From Musa acuminata AAA Group (taxonomy: Eukaryota; Streptophyta; Magnoliopsida; Zingiberales; Musaceae): a DNA stretch of 64,000 nucleotides. The translations under genes were made by a program, and so were the position numbers. The stretch covers positions 16,512,501 through 16,576,500 of the forward strand of contig NC_088347.1 of NCBI RefSeq assembly GCF_036884655.1. Reading direction: 5' to 3'. The notes beneath the pieces were generated by a model. It was not told the origin of the DNA, ran no database searches, and saw nothing but the letters and a program-made list of their open reading frames with translations. Positions 10,406 through 21,982 of the stretch are shown in pieces (within the stretch, counting starts at the first letter, position 1; every line of letters starts with the position of its first letter).

Positions 10406-12661
10406 TGCTTTTCATAATGCATTTTTTTGTATAGAATTAATTTTCTTAAAAATTGCATGTTTAAATAATATAATGAAAGTGCTAATGAATTAGGATTATG
10501 CTTATCATGCTTACCTTTCCAATGATTTTAAAAATAATCATGAAAAATGCATATCTTATGATAAACAAACAAAATGATTTTTGATTGAATATATGAAATC
10601 ATGCTTGATGATTTAATAATGCATAATGATGTTTTAATATCATGATTGATGATTTTATTTTATGCATGAGATTTTAAAGTTATACATGATGATTTTTGTG
10701 GTTTATTGATCTTGATGATTTTTATGATGGAATTTATTTTTCGATCCTAAAAGATTGATGATATATATTCTTTTTTCTTGAAACAACTAAATAGAGAAAA
10801 GCATTTTTCTTGAAAATTCTTTTTCTCTAAATTATTGACTTTGATGAATCTATTTTATCATCTTTTTATGAATCTCTTGAAAATGATTTTGATTTGATGA
10901 TTTGAATTTGAATGGACTTTATCTTAATTTTTTGAAATTTAAAACTTGAGATTTACTCTATAAAAATCGAGATATTTTATCCTCAATGTTTCTTTTTGCC
11001 ATCTACCATCCAAATGAATCATGTCTTTTAGTATTCAAGTGATTTTATCTTTCATGACATGATGTGATTGTATATATAGCTTGTATGTCTTGAAATGATC
11101 AAAATAAATCATGTTCTTCCCTTCTTCTTTCTTTTTTACAATGATAAAATGGGGAGAAATTTTGATCATGCATGGTAGGATATAATTGTTATAATAAGAA
11201 TTTTACACTATTACATGCCTTAATAACATGTTGAAAATTATGTGTTTTGGATACAAAAATTTCCATGATGATGAGCATGTTTTATCTTCATGATTGTGAT
11301 TGAAAATCTATAGTAAAACCATGTCTGAATGTATGAAAGTGTTAAATTTTATTTTTTGATTTTCTTGATCCTAATATAATTTAGTATTTCTTTTCCGGAC
11401 TTAATGTAGCTTTCATCAGCATATGTCATATCGAGTTTGTTTCATATAATTGGTTTTTGACATATGGAATCAATTAACAAATGCATCTCTCATAGACTTA
11501 TCATGTGAAATTTTTTTTTTTTTTTTGAAAAATGGATTTGATGAAATGATTCCTTCTTATGAATTCCTTCTTGAAAAAGGAAGATCTTTTTTAACATTTG
11601 CAAGGATTTAATTCACATACATATCTTGATCCTTGCAAAAATGAAGCTTGATCCTTGCAAAAATGGATTTGATCCTTGCAAAAATGAAAATAAATACTTG
11701 TATCATGTTTGATGATTTTACATTTTAATAATATATATGATGAGTTGCAATGATGATTGATACTTTACCTTTGTCATAATCTGAAAATTAATATAAGGGT
11801 CTTCCCTTATTTTTGACAACGACAAAGGGGGAGCAAGAATTTCTAGCGTGGACATCATGAAAAGAGGCAAACTAGCTAGCTTGCACAATTCAAGATGAAA
11901 GCAAAAATTGCACTTCTCAAAAGAGAAGATGCAAATGTAACACTTGCCAAATTGTTTGCTTGCCTCATGTAAAACATTATCTCTTGCTAGTTTGGCATTT
12001 TGCTAGCTTGCACTTTGCAAAGAAAGCAAAAATGATACTTATCAAAAGAGAAGAAAGAGCTTGTTATCTTGAACATCACAAGCTTGCCTATCTTAAGAAA
12101 CAAAAATTGCAAAAGTGCTATCTTGCCTATCTCAAGAAGCAAAACTTGCAACTTGCACATTGCAATAGGAAGCAAGAATCATGAGCTTACACAAGAAAGC
12201 TATCTTGCATTTGCTTTCGAAATTTTTGCTAGCTTGTATGAGTAAAACTTGCATATCGTAAAAATTGCTAGCTTGTAGTCTAAAGAGAAGCAAACAGTTG
12301 CTATCTCAAGAAAAGCAAACATGCTAAACTTGCACATCTTTAATTGCTAGATTGCATGATGATAAAATTTGATACTATGTTTTTCATGCAATGAGTTGAA
12401 TTTATATTACAAACACATTAGAGTTGGACTTCTCTTTTTGTTGATGACAAAGGGAGAGAAGTATGATGTTATGCATAAGTTTATGCATAAGTTCATGATA
12501 ACGTGCTGCAAGTATTCATGATGAATATTACAATGACTTGAATTCAGTTTGAATTCAAGGTTCTATCAATATGACATATTGATAGGGGGAGTTTGTTTAA
12601 ACTCCGAGAGTTAAGTTTAACTCCGTCATTAATTGGTTGTCATCATAAAAAAGGGGGAGAT
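10406..12661 (+). other. AT-rich non-coding tail of element A with repeated polypurine motifs
   Basis: No gene is visible in these 2.3 kb. Instead there are polypurine motifs of the form gacaaagggggag near 11822 and 12448, a tagggggag at about 12571 and the final tract at the LTR. Between about 11860 and 12370 the words gctagcttgca and aaaagagaagc recur in loose repeats. Multiplied polypurine tracts upstream of the 3' LTR are a published hallmark of sireviruses. Confidence 0.75.
12647..12660 (+). promoter_or_regulatory. Polypurine tract of element A
   Basis: aaaaaagggggaga lies one base before the 3' LTR (12662) and would prime plus-strand DNA synthesis. The identical tract precedes the LTR at 63192. 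Confidence 0.85.
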
Positions 12662-14318
12662 TGTTGAATCTCGTATTTTGATGATGAAACCAATTGATAA
12701 TTGTGTTTATGTTTTAATATGTATTTTGAGTAACGCAAGATGCTTCGATTAGAATGAGACAATTAAAGCAAGAAAAATCATGTTAGGCCGGAGGAACATG
12801 TCAGAATATTGGACGTCGGGCCGGTGGATCGGTTGATGTATCGACAGAAGGCTTCGGGCCATGTACTCGGGCATTGAGCCAAGAAGAGTGGGTATTGTGC
12901 CAAGGATATCAGAGTTGCGGAGTCAATTGGCCGATTAGGTAATAGGCCGCAGGAGAGGACGATGCGTCGAAGAATCGGACGAAGCGTCGAGGGACCAATG
13001 ACAAGCCGGACAACTTGGTTAATTACTTAGGATTAATTATCTCGATCGAAGTTTTGTTTTACATGTGCAGAATTAACTACGATGGAAGTAAGACATGCAA
13101 CAGGAGTTGCTCCGGAGTCAAGACTATGATCACGTTGGGAGTTCGAGAGTTCGACGGAAGTCCGGACGGTCATCGGAGGTTCTACGGGAATAAATCCAAG
13201 AAGTCTAGGAGCTTACCAAAGAAGCTCATCGGAACTCGCCAAGTGGATCGTGGCAAGTCCAAGGGTTTGCCGGAAGTCTGCCGGAGCATCGCCGAGGGTT
13301 CATCGGATGTTCGCCGAAAGCTCGCCGGAAGAAGCGATTGATGCACCGGAGCAAGTTACAGTAAATGTCTTAAGAAATATCATAGTTAGCATGTAGATTA
13401 AGTTAGGAATGGGAGGTGATCCCATTAACTTAATCTGGGGGTAATTGGGCCCTTGACAGACCTAAATTGGGCCGAATGGATCAGCCCATTCGGACCCAGA
13501 TTTCTTGGTCGGTGGTGACACCGCTTGGGTCGGTGGTGGCACTGCCCAGGAGCTCAGTCTCCCAAGAAAGCTAGGCAGTGGAACTGCCCTAATCAAGCGG
13601 TGGCACTGCCTGGGCTCAGTCTCCGAGCGAGATTGGGCGGTGGTACCGCCCCTGTCAAGCGGTGGCACCGCCAAAGCTCGGTCTCCAAGCTTTGTCAAGC
13701 GGTCGTACCACCCAGTCTGGTAGTAGTACCGCCAGGACTCTAGAAATCTGGGAGGTAACATTTTTGAGCTCCAAATTTAAACTAGTTTGGGGCTTATATA
13801 TACCCCACCCTTTCCTGCATGAAAGGGCATCGAAAGCTTGATCTTATTCTGTGATTTTAGAGCTCAAAAGTGTTGTAAAGACTAGAAGTTCTCCTCCATC
13901 TTTTCTTCCAAGTTTCGATCTTTTAAGAGAGGAGAGAAAATTCTATAAGGGTTGTCTTCTAAGCCTATCAAAAGGAGTGAAACTGTAAAAGGGTGATTGG
14001 CCTTCGCCTATTGAAGAAAGGCCTCTAGTAGACGTCGGTGACCTCATCAGAGGAGGAAGCCAAAAGTGGATGTAGGTTAAGATTGACCGAACCACTCTAA
14101 ATCTCGGTTTACATTTACTTTCTATTCTCTATCTTAACTGCAAACTACCTCTATAGCTTTACTTTATCTGCACTTCGCCTAATCTAAGTTAAAGCAATTT
14201 TCGAATCGGCTTTCATATCAAAATCGCTTTTATCATACGAACATCATTTTAAATCGTCGAAAGTTTTCCGCTGCACTAATTCACCCCCCCCCACCTCCTT
14301 ATGCTCTTGATCCTAACA
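12662..14318 (+). repeat. 3' LTR of element A
   Basis: A 1657-base partner of the LTR at 7772, with the same ends, a TATA box at 13795-13802 and a repeat block at about 13500-13740. By eye it differs from its partner at several percent of positions, so the insertion is not recent. The target duplication gtagt follows at 14319-14323. Confidence 0.9.
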
Positions 14319-14323
14319 GTAGT

Positions 14324-14848
14324 AATACATTTTTCTTTTTAAGTGAATTTAACTTTTCATACTTAGTGCTAGGAAGTAATATGCAATTGTCATACTCAAA
14401 TTTTAATTTTTTCAAAGTGATAGAAAGAGAAATATATCACTTTTTTTATTTTGTTATTTTTATTTACTAACTAATTTTAAAAATAACTCATGAAAAGGCA
14501 TCAAGTAATTTTAAAATAAAATAAAGAAGTTTTCTTTGAGTTGTTTACCTCATCTTCGAGAGTCACCAAAGCGAAATTCACCACTTCGTCTTCATCGGTT
14601 TGCTCCTCGTCTTCGGATGCACTCGTTTCGTCCCAAGTCACCTTGAGTGCTTTCTTGTTTTTTGTCAACTTTTTTTTTAAAGTTCATTTTTATTCTTAGT
14701 TTCATGTTTTATAAATTTTATAAATTTACTTGTGAGGAGTTCTATATCATCATCACTTGAGCTTTCACTCGAGTGGTCTTCTTTAGTTCTAAGTGCCAAA
14801 TCCTTCATGTTCTTTGGAAGGTTGTTCTCAAGTTAATCAAGTTCATCA
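14324..14848 (-). pseudogene. GAG C-terminal fragment of element L, minus strand
   Basis: Continuation of minus-strand element L after the element A insertion. Read on the minus strand from 14848, it begins inside gag (NLPKNMKDLAL, then HSSESSSDDD), passes a lysine-rich stretch and runs into TWDETSASEDEEQ and DEVVNFALVTLEDEV. It is again the knuckle-less form. The gag is followed directly by tail, with no pol, so L was also gag-only. Everything upstream of this point in gag, and the 5' LTR, are missing. It forms an inverted pair with the plus-strand copy at 14880. Confidence 0.75.
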
Positions 14849-14879
14849 TGTTGAATCTCAGATTTTGATGATGAAACCA
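14849..14879 (+). repeat. 31-base remnant of a sirevirus 5' LTR start
   Basis: tgttgaatctcagatttt and the following gatgatgaaacca match the first bases of the LTR at 17578, then switch abruptly to the middle of gag. The rest of the 5' LTR, the primer site and the first part of gag have been deleted. A short ccat/catt overlap at the junction suggests a microhomology-mediated deletion. Confidence 0.7.
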
Positions 14880-15291
14880 TTTCCCTCTTGAAGAACTTAT
14901 GGGGTCATTAATGACCTATAAAATGATGTGCAAGGCTCATGATGAATTTGATAAATTTGAGAATAACCTTCCAAAGAACATGAAGGATTTGACACTTAGA
15001 ACTCAAAAAGATCATTTGAGTGAAAGCTCAAGTAATGATGATGATGAATTTGAACTTCTCACTATAAAATTTAAAAAGTTCATGAAATAATAATTAAAAA
15101 TTAAAAATAAACTTAAAAAGAAAAAGATGACACTCAAGGTGACTTGGGTTGAAACGAGTACATCCGAAGATGAGGAACAAATCGATAAAGACGAAGTGGC
15201 GAATTTCGCTTTGGTGACTCTCGACAATAAGGTAAGTGACTCAATCGAATCTCTCTTTCCTTACCATGAAATTACTTCGTACTTTTCATGA
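14880..15291 (+). pseudogene. GAG C-terminal fragment of element D (plus strand)
   Basis: The frame starts at LEELMGSLMTYKM and continues through NNLPKNMKDLTL, SESSSNDDDE and IKFKKFMK. Two consecutive stops follow, then MTLKVTWVETSTSEDEEQ and DEVANFALVTLDNKV, ending at TGA 15289-15291. The first zinc knuckle is missing, as in elements A, L and G. The N-terminal half of GAG is gone because the upstream part was deleted. It is not functional. Confidence 0.75.
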
Positions 15292-17577
15292 TTAGTTATA
15301 TATATATATTTGATCATGATAATTATATATTTTGTAATAATACTTGCACATCAAATAAGATTAATTCCTTGTATGTTATAAGAAACAATTATATGTATCT
15401 TGATGATTTTGTATTGCTTTTTGGTTTTAAACATGATACATGGTTTTCGTATGAAAAACTTGAGCATATTTATATGAAATCAATCACATAAAATGAAACA
15501 CATAAAAAGGAAAATATATTATCATTGGAATAAAAAAAATCAAATCGCTTGTTTAAAGAAGCCTTATATTTAATGTGTTATATTTTTGGTCATGATGATT
15601 TTGATGATAAAATTTATTTTTCGATTTTAAACGATGATGCATGTTTTGATTTGGTGTACAAACTTGGGTATTCTTATAAGAAATCAAATCACTTAAATTG
15701 AAACAACTAAAAAGAGGAAAGCATTTTTCTTGAAATTTTTTTTTCTCTGTCTTATTGATTTTTCACTAAGAGATTAATAAAATTATTTATACAATTTTGA
15801 ATCTCTTGAAAGTAATATTTATAATTTGATGATTTGAATTTGAATGAGTTTTATCCAAATCATGATCTCAATTTCTTGGAATTACTTGAGTCTTTTTTTA
15901 ATCAAGATCTCTTCTTTGTACTCTTACGATTTTTCTTGGTATTTTATTTAAAAAGGAGATTTACTATATGAATCATGAGAATTATTATACATAAATAGAG
16001 ATCCTTTATGTGTCCTCTCATAACTCCTTTTTGCTATAGGAATGTTTTTATCTATATCATGATCGATCTTGATTTCTTGGAATCAAAACTTGATAGTTTC
16101 CTTATATGAATCGAGATCCCTCACTTTATATGAATCAAAACTTGAATTCTCGAATGATTTCTTGTATTCTATTAAAGAGAATATTTTGAATCATGTCTTT
16201 TGGTATTCATATGATCTTATCTTTCATGATATGATTTTTCTTTGTATAATTCCCTGTATTCATAAAGTATATCTCATCACTAATATTTTCTTGATATCTT
16301 CCATATGATGACTTGAATATTTATACCTTTGTGCTATTCCCCTCTTTTCGCCTATGACAAAGGGGGAGAAAATAAATGATGAATGTTTGGTACCAACAAT
16401 TATGAAATGATAAATGCTTAAAAATGTTGATTTAATGTTTGGTATCATGAATGCTTTAGTATCATGTATGAGAGAAATGATGAATGTTATCATCAAAACG
16501 TCGACTTAATGCATGAAGTGATAAATACTTAAAAATTTTAATGGCTTAGCATCATGAATGTTATACCCAAAATGATGAATCGTAAATGCTTGAGTATCAT
16601 GTATGATATGACCACAGTGATGATTAATTTATTTTTGGTATCATTCATAAAGTAAGGATGAAATATAAAGTTTTTGAAATTATGCATGTTTTAATTTGAA
16701 ACTATAATGATGCACAAACATATTGAAATAAGATTGATACTTTACCTTTGTCATGATTTGGAAATTGATGTAAAGGGAAAAGAATTACAAAATTGTATTC
16801 TTCCTTTCTATTTGACAATGACAAAGAGGGAAATAAATTTGCTAGCTTACAAATTGCAAGGAGAAAACTTATTAGGAAGCAAAAATTGCTAGCTTGCACT
16901 TCTCAAAAGAGAAGAACTTGCTATCTTGAACATCACCAAGAATTGCTAGCTTGCAATATTAATAGAAGCAAAAGTGCTATCTTGCATATTTCAAAAGATG
17001 CTAAAATTTACTTTCATATCAAAAACTTGCTAGCTTGCATGTTCTAAACTTGCTATTTACTATCTCGCATTAAAAAACTTGCTAGTTTGAACATCGTAAA
17101 AAAAAAAAACATACTAACTTGCACATCTAGAAAAATTTACAAACTTGCAAAACTTAAAATTGTTGCTAGCTTGCATGTTGTAAAATGATATGAAATTTTG
17201 CTAGCTTGCACTTTACAAATGAAGCAAAAAATATTAAGCTTCTCAAAAGAGAATAAAGAAAATTACTAGCTTGCATAATGATATATGCAATGATGATATA
17301 TGATGTTTCAAAAACTAGAAATTATACAATGATTTAAAATTGTATATCAAAAAATTACTAGTTGCACTTCTCCTTTTTGTTGATGACAAAGGGGGAGAAG
17401 TTATGTTAATGATCATGCATGGAATGAAGTATTAAAAATTTTGATTATGCATGATTTTATGATGACATATTTCTTAGATTTTTAAATTCAAAAGTTCTAT
17501 CAAAATGACATATTGATCGGGGGAGTATAGTTTAAACTCTGTCATCAATTGGTTATTATCATCAAAAAGAGGAAGAT
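15292..17577 (+). other. AT-rich non-coding tail of element D
   Basis: No gene is seen. Conserved polypurine motifs gacaaagggggagaa occur near 16357 and 17386, with a gatcgggggagt at about 17515. The final tract atcaaaaagaggaagat (17561-17577) adjoins the LTR at 17578. The gctagcttgca words are dense between 16840 and 17290. It is collinear with the tails of elements A and G. Confidence 0.7.
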
Positions 17578-18787
17578 TGTTGAATCTCAGATTTTGATGA
17601 TGAAATCAATTGATGTGTTAGTAATCTAATATGCGTTGAAGTGATGTAGGACTAGCTTCGATCAAGGAGAGGCAAATTGATTAAAGTAGGAGGAATCAGA
17701 CGTTGGGCCGGAGTGAACATGTCAAAAGATTAGACGTCGAGCCGGAGGATCAGTCGACGTATCGGTAGAAGGCTTCATGCCATGAGTTTGGGCATCGGGC
17801 TAAGAAGATCGGACATTACGCCAAGGAGATCGGACATTGCGCCAAGGAGATTGGATGTTACGGTAAGACAACATGTCGATTGGGCAATATGCCGAAGGAG
17901 AGGACGATGAGCCAAAGGATCGGACGAAGCATCGAATAAACCAATGGCATGCCAAACAACATAGGATTCATGCTTGTAATAATTTGTCTAGATCGAGTTA
18001 GTTTAGGTCTAATTGAGTTAGTATTAAGGTGAAATAATGCCAACTCAATTAGTGGCCAATTGGGCCCAAATTAGGGCTAAATTGGGCCTATTGTTTGGCT
18101 CATTCAGGGTCTTGTAGCAAGACTTAGCGGTGGTACTGCCTAGATACAGTTTTCAAGACTATGTCAAGCAGTGGAATCACCCAACATAGGTGGTGGTACT
18201 GCTAGAACTCGGAAAACCTGGGATAAGACTTTTTTTTGCTCCATTTTTGAAGCCAATTAAATACCCCAACTATTCTTGCATGGAACAATAAGAAAGTTGA
18301 GCAAAACTCTATGATGCTAAAATTGTAAACACTATTAGAAAGTTGAGTTCCCTCCTCCTAAAGCTTAAAGAGAGTTCTAAGAGAGGTGTGTGAGGGAAAC
18401 CTTGTAAAAGAGGGGTGTAAAGGTTGTCTCCTAAACCTGTGAAAAGGAGAAGGTTTAAAAGGATAGTTGATCTTCACCCATTAAAGGAAGATCATTAGTG
18501 GATGCTGGTGGCCTCGACGGAAGAGGAATCGACAGAGTAGATGTAGGTCATGACGACCGAACCACTATAAAATCTGATTTACATTTATGCTTTTCTATTT
18601 ATATTTATTACAAACTGCCATACTTCTTATGTACTTTAGCTGCACACTCTTATGAATGTGTTTCAAGTTAATATCTTTTCCGAAATTGGTTTTAATCATA
18701 CGAAGATTTTGAACCGACGTAATTTTATCCGCTGCACTAATTCATCCCCCCTCCCCCCCTCCTTTTAGTGCTGACTCGTTCTTAACA
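17578..18787 (+). repeat. 3' LTR of element D
   Basis: A 1210-base sirevirus LTR from tgttgaatctcag to cgttcttaaca, preceded by a polypurine tract, so it is a genuine 3' LTR. The usual TATA box is degraded (aattaaatacccc near 18260). The flanking five bases (actat) do not match the bases before the 5' remnant (catca), so this is a recombinant or deleted copy. Confidence 0.8.
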
Positions 18788-19019
18788 ACTATCTTACTAG
18801 CTTACATAACTAAAAACTTCCTAATTGCACCTCCTCTTTTTTCCAATGATAAAGGGGGAGAAAAATTGCTAGTATGCAAAAGAGAAGCAAAAATTTACAA
18901 ACTTACACAACTCAAAATTGCCAGCTTGTATATTGTAAAACATACATATCTCTAAAACTTGATAGTTGCACTTCTCTTTCTTATTGATGACAAAGGGGGA
19001 GAAGGTATGATGATAATCA
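18788..19019 (+). other. Sirevirus tail fragment
   Basis: This piece of sirevirus 3' tail holds two polypurine motifs (ataaagggggagaaa near 18850 and gacaaagggggagaa near 18990) and gctag/cttgc words. It is cut by the LTR of element E at 19020. It has no coding capacity. Confidence 0.65.
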
Positions 19020-20359
19020 TGTTGAATCTCGGATTTTGATAATGAAATCAATTGGTAAATTGTTTGATCTAATCTATATGTTGAGAAAAGTGTATAGGAT
19101 TAACTACGATAGAAGTAAGGCATAAAGCAAATGTTGAGCCATAGTCAAGATTGAGATTTCGTTGGGAGTTCAAGAGTTCGTCGGAAGTTTGGATATTCTA
19201 TCGGAATTAACTAAGAAGTCCAAGAGCTTGCTAAAGAAGCTCATCGGAACTCACCAAGAAGATCATTGTAAAGTCCCAAAGCTTACCAGAAGTCCACTAA
19301 AACATTGCCGAGAGATTGTCAAAAGTTCACCGGAAGAACAATTGACATACTGGACTAAGATTACTTAGTTAATGTATTAAATAATCATAGTTAGATCTTA
19401 AGTTAAGTTAGGACTAGGAAGTAATCCCACTAACTCAGTTAGGTGCCAACTAGGCCCTTAACAAGGCTGAATTGGGTCGGTTGAACAACCCATTCAGCAC
19501 CTAAAGTCACGACCAATGGTGGCACTGTTAGAGCTGATGGTGGCACCACTTGGGACTTAGTCTCCTAGGTGCTCTAGGTAGTGGTACCACCCAGATTGGG
19601 CGATGGTACCGCCCAGATTGGGCGATGGTACCATTGACATTTAATGCTATCAGGTGGTGGTACTGCCTTGTCAAGTGATGGTACAGCCAGAGCTCGGTCT
19701 CCGAGCTTTGTCAGGTGGTCTTACCACTAGTGTTAGTCTGCAGGTGGTAATACTGCCCAATAATGGCAGTGGTACCGCTAGTACCTCGAAATCCGGGGAT
19801 GTGACACTTTTTAGCTCTCATTCTGAAGCCATTTGGGTCTATAAATACCCTACCCTTTTCTATATGAAAGGGCATTAAAGTGTGAATAATATCTTGAAGT
19901 CTTGGGGTATTAAAAGTGCTGTAAAAGTGCTAAAAGTCCTCCTTCTCCCTTTCTAGTGTTGTGATCATTCAAGAGAGGTGTGATCCTTATAAGGGTTATC
20001 TCCTAAACCCATGAAATGGAGAAAGTGTTGTAAAGAGGGTGGTTAGTCTTCGCCCATTGAAGGAAGACCATTAGTGGACGTTGGTGACCTCGACGGAGGA
20101 GGAATCGGAAGTGGATGTAGGTCACAACGACCAAACCACTATAAATTTCGGTGTGCTCATTTCCATTCTGCCTTTCTTTATTGTCATTACCTTCTAAGTT
20201 AATTGCTAGTTCATTTACTCTAAAGTCAAGCACTTTCTAAGATTGGTTTTTAACGAACAAATACTTTACAAAACCGACAACTTTTTTCGCTGCATTGATT
20301 CACACCCCACCCCCCCCTCCCCCCCCCCCCCTCTCTTAGTGCCGCTCTTGATCCTAATA
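19020..20359 (+). repeat. 5' LTR of element E
   Basis: 1340 bases from tgttgaatctcgg to gatcctaata. The last triplet is ata instead of the usual aca. It contains the GC-rich repeat block (about 19510-19790), a TATA box at 19840-19847 and a very long interrupted C run (about 20304-20333) near the end. The five bases before it are aatca. Confidence 0.85.
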
Positions 20360-20373
20360 ATTAGTATCAGAGT
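20360..20373 (+). promoter_or_regulatory. Primer-binding site of element E
   Basis: attagtatcagagt adjoins the LTR and differs at two bases from the standard attggtatcagagc. Confidence 0.8.
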
Positions 20374-20408
20374 AAGATCACTCTCATTTGGTTTGAAATC
20401 CAAAAGAG

Positions 20409-21982
20409 ATGGTATTTGCTGGTAACCAAGAGGGTCATTCAATTACATGTCTTCTCATATTCAATGGGACGTATTACACCTATTGGATAACTAGAATGAG
20501 GATTTTTCTAATTTCTATGGATTTTGAGTTATGGAACATTATGGAAAATGGCTTTCAAAAGTCTTCTCTGTCAATGAACGATTGGAATGAGTTGGAGAAG
20601 AAGATTTTCCCTTTAAATGCCAAGGCTATGAATGCCTTGTTTTGTGCTTTAGATAAAAAAGAGTTCAATCGATTTGTGAAACAACTTTTGATATTTGGCA
20701 CACACTCAAAATCACTCACGAAGGCACTAGTAGAGTAAAAGAGTCAAACATAAATATTTTAGTTCATACTTATGAATTGTTTCGGATGAAGCCAAGCGAA
20801 ACTATTATTGATATGTACACCCGTTTTACGGATGTCATCAATAGTTTAAAAGCTCTTGGCAAATATTTTTCAAACTTTGAACTTGTTAATAAGATCTTGA
20901 GATTCCTTCCAAAGAGTTGGGATCCTAAAGTAATGGTCATTCAAGAGGCCAAATATTTGAATAACTTTCCTATTGAAGAACTTATCGGGTTACTAATGAC
21001 CTATGAGATAACTTGTAATACTCATGAAGAGCTAAAGAATAACTTGAAAGGATATGATACTAAGACCTCATGAAGACCACTTGAAAGAAAGTTCAAGTGA
21101 TAAGGACTATAATAATGACTTGGCACTCTTAACAAGGAAGTTTAAAAAATTCATAAAAAGAAATTAATTTAAAAATGACACTAAAAATAAAATTCAACCC
21201 AAGAAAGAACAAATTATATGCTACGAATACAAGAAGCTGGGACATTTCAAAAGCGAATGTCCCCAAGCAAAGAAGAAGCAACCAAAGAAGAAGAAGAAGA
21301 TGCTTAAAGCAACTTGGGACGACTCAAGTACATCCCAAGAAGAGGAGCCAACCAACAAAGAGCAAGTTGCTCATTACGTACTAATGGCTATCGAAGATGA
21401 GGTAAGCAGTTCATTAGATGCAAATTTATCTTTTGATGAATTATTAAGTGATTTTCATGATTTATTTGATGAATGTAAATTATTTAGTAAAAAATATAAA
21501 ATGTTAAAAAAGGAGCATGCTTCTCTTGTTAGTGATTTTGATGATTAAAAATTGAGTATGATGATAGTTTAGCTCCTTGCACAAAATGTGATGAATTAGA
21601 AATGCTTAAAAAGGAGAATTTACAACTACATGAAACCCTAAAAAAATTTGAAATAGGTAACAAATCCTTAAATATTATTCTTGTAAGTAAGAATCATGTT
21701 CATAGAAGAGATGGAATTGGCTATGTGAGTAACACTTATAAAAATCCAACCATCTTTGTTAAAGGCCCAACTTTGCATATTTCACACCAAAACAAATGCA
21801 ACTTTTGTTGTAAATTTGGATATATTGCTTATCAATATCTGTTTAAGAGATGTAGTCCACACGAATTGATTTAGGTTCCTAAAAGAATCGTAAAGAACTC
21901 CATGCAAAATGATAAGTTAAGTCGATCGATTTTTAAGGCACCCAAGGTCAAATGGGTACCTAAAAATCATCCTTTTTTGTAG
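20409..21982 (+). pseudogene. Sirevirus GAG of element E (decayed)
   Basis: Nucleocapsid precursor, starting at MVFAGNQEGHSITC, 49 bases after the LTR. It aligns along its whole length with the intact 527-residue GAG at 36858-38441. A frameshift follows KKEFNRF near 20675, and there are further frame changes and stops near 21072, 21165 and 21546. Knuckle 1 reads CYEYKKLGHFKSEC, so the second cysteine is now tyrosine. Knuckle 2 reads CNFCCKFGY, so the histidine is lost. After the conserved PFL the next codon is TAG where a Gln codon is expected, and the frame then runs on towards protease. I read that as a mutation rather than a programmed stop. Confidence 0.85.

Larger units (their letters stand above)
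7772..14318 (+). mobile_element. Complete gag-only sirevirus (TR-GAG type), element A
   Basis: A full 6547-base element: LTR, primer site, gag, about 2.3 kb AT-rich tail, polypurine tract, LTR. The five bases before it (7767-7771, gtagt) are repeated exactly after it (14319-14323), so both edges are certain. There is no protease, integrase, reverse transcriptase or RNase H. This matches the published TR-GAG class (terminal repeats plus a GAG gene only), which must borrow pol from a partner. The LTR ends, primer site and repeated polypurine motifs place it in the Sirevirus lineage. The gag carries four in-frame stops, so this copy is no longer a GAG source. It sits inside the tail of minus-strand element L. 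Confidence 0.9.
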
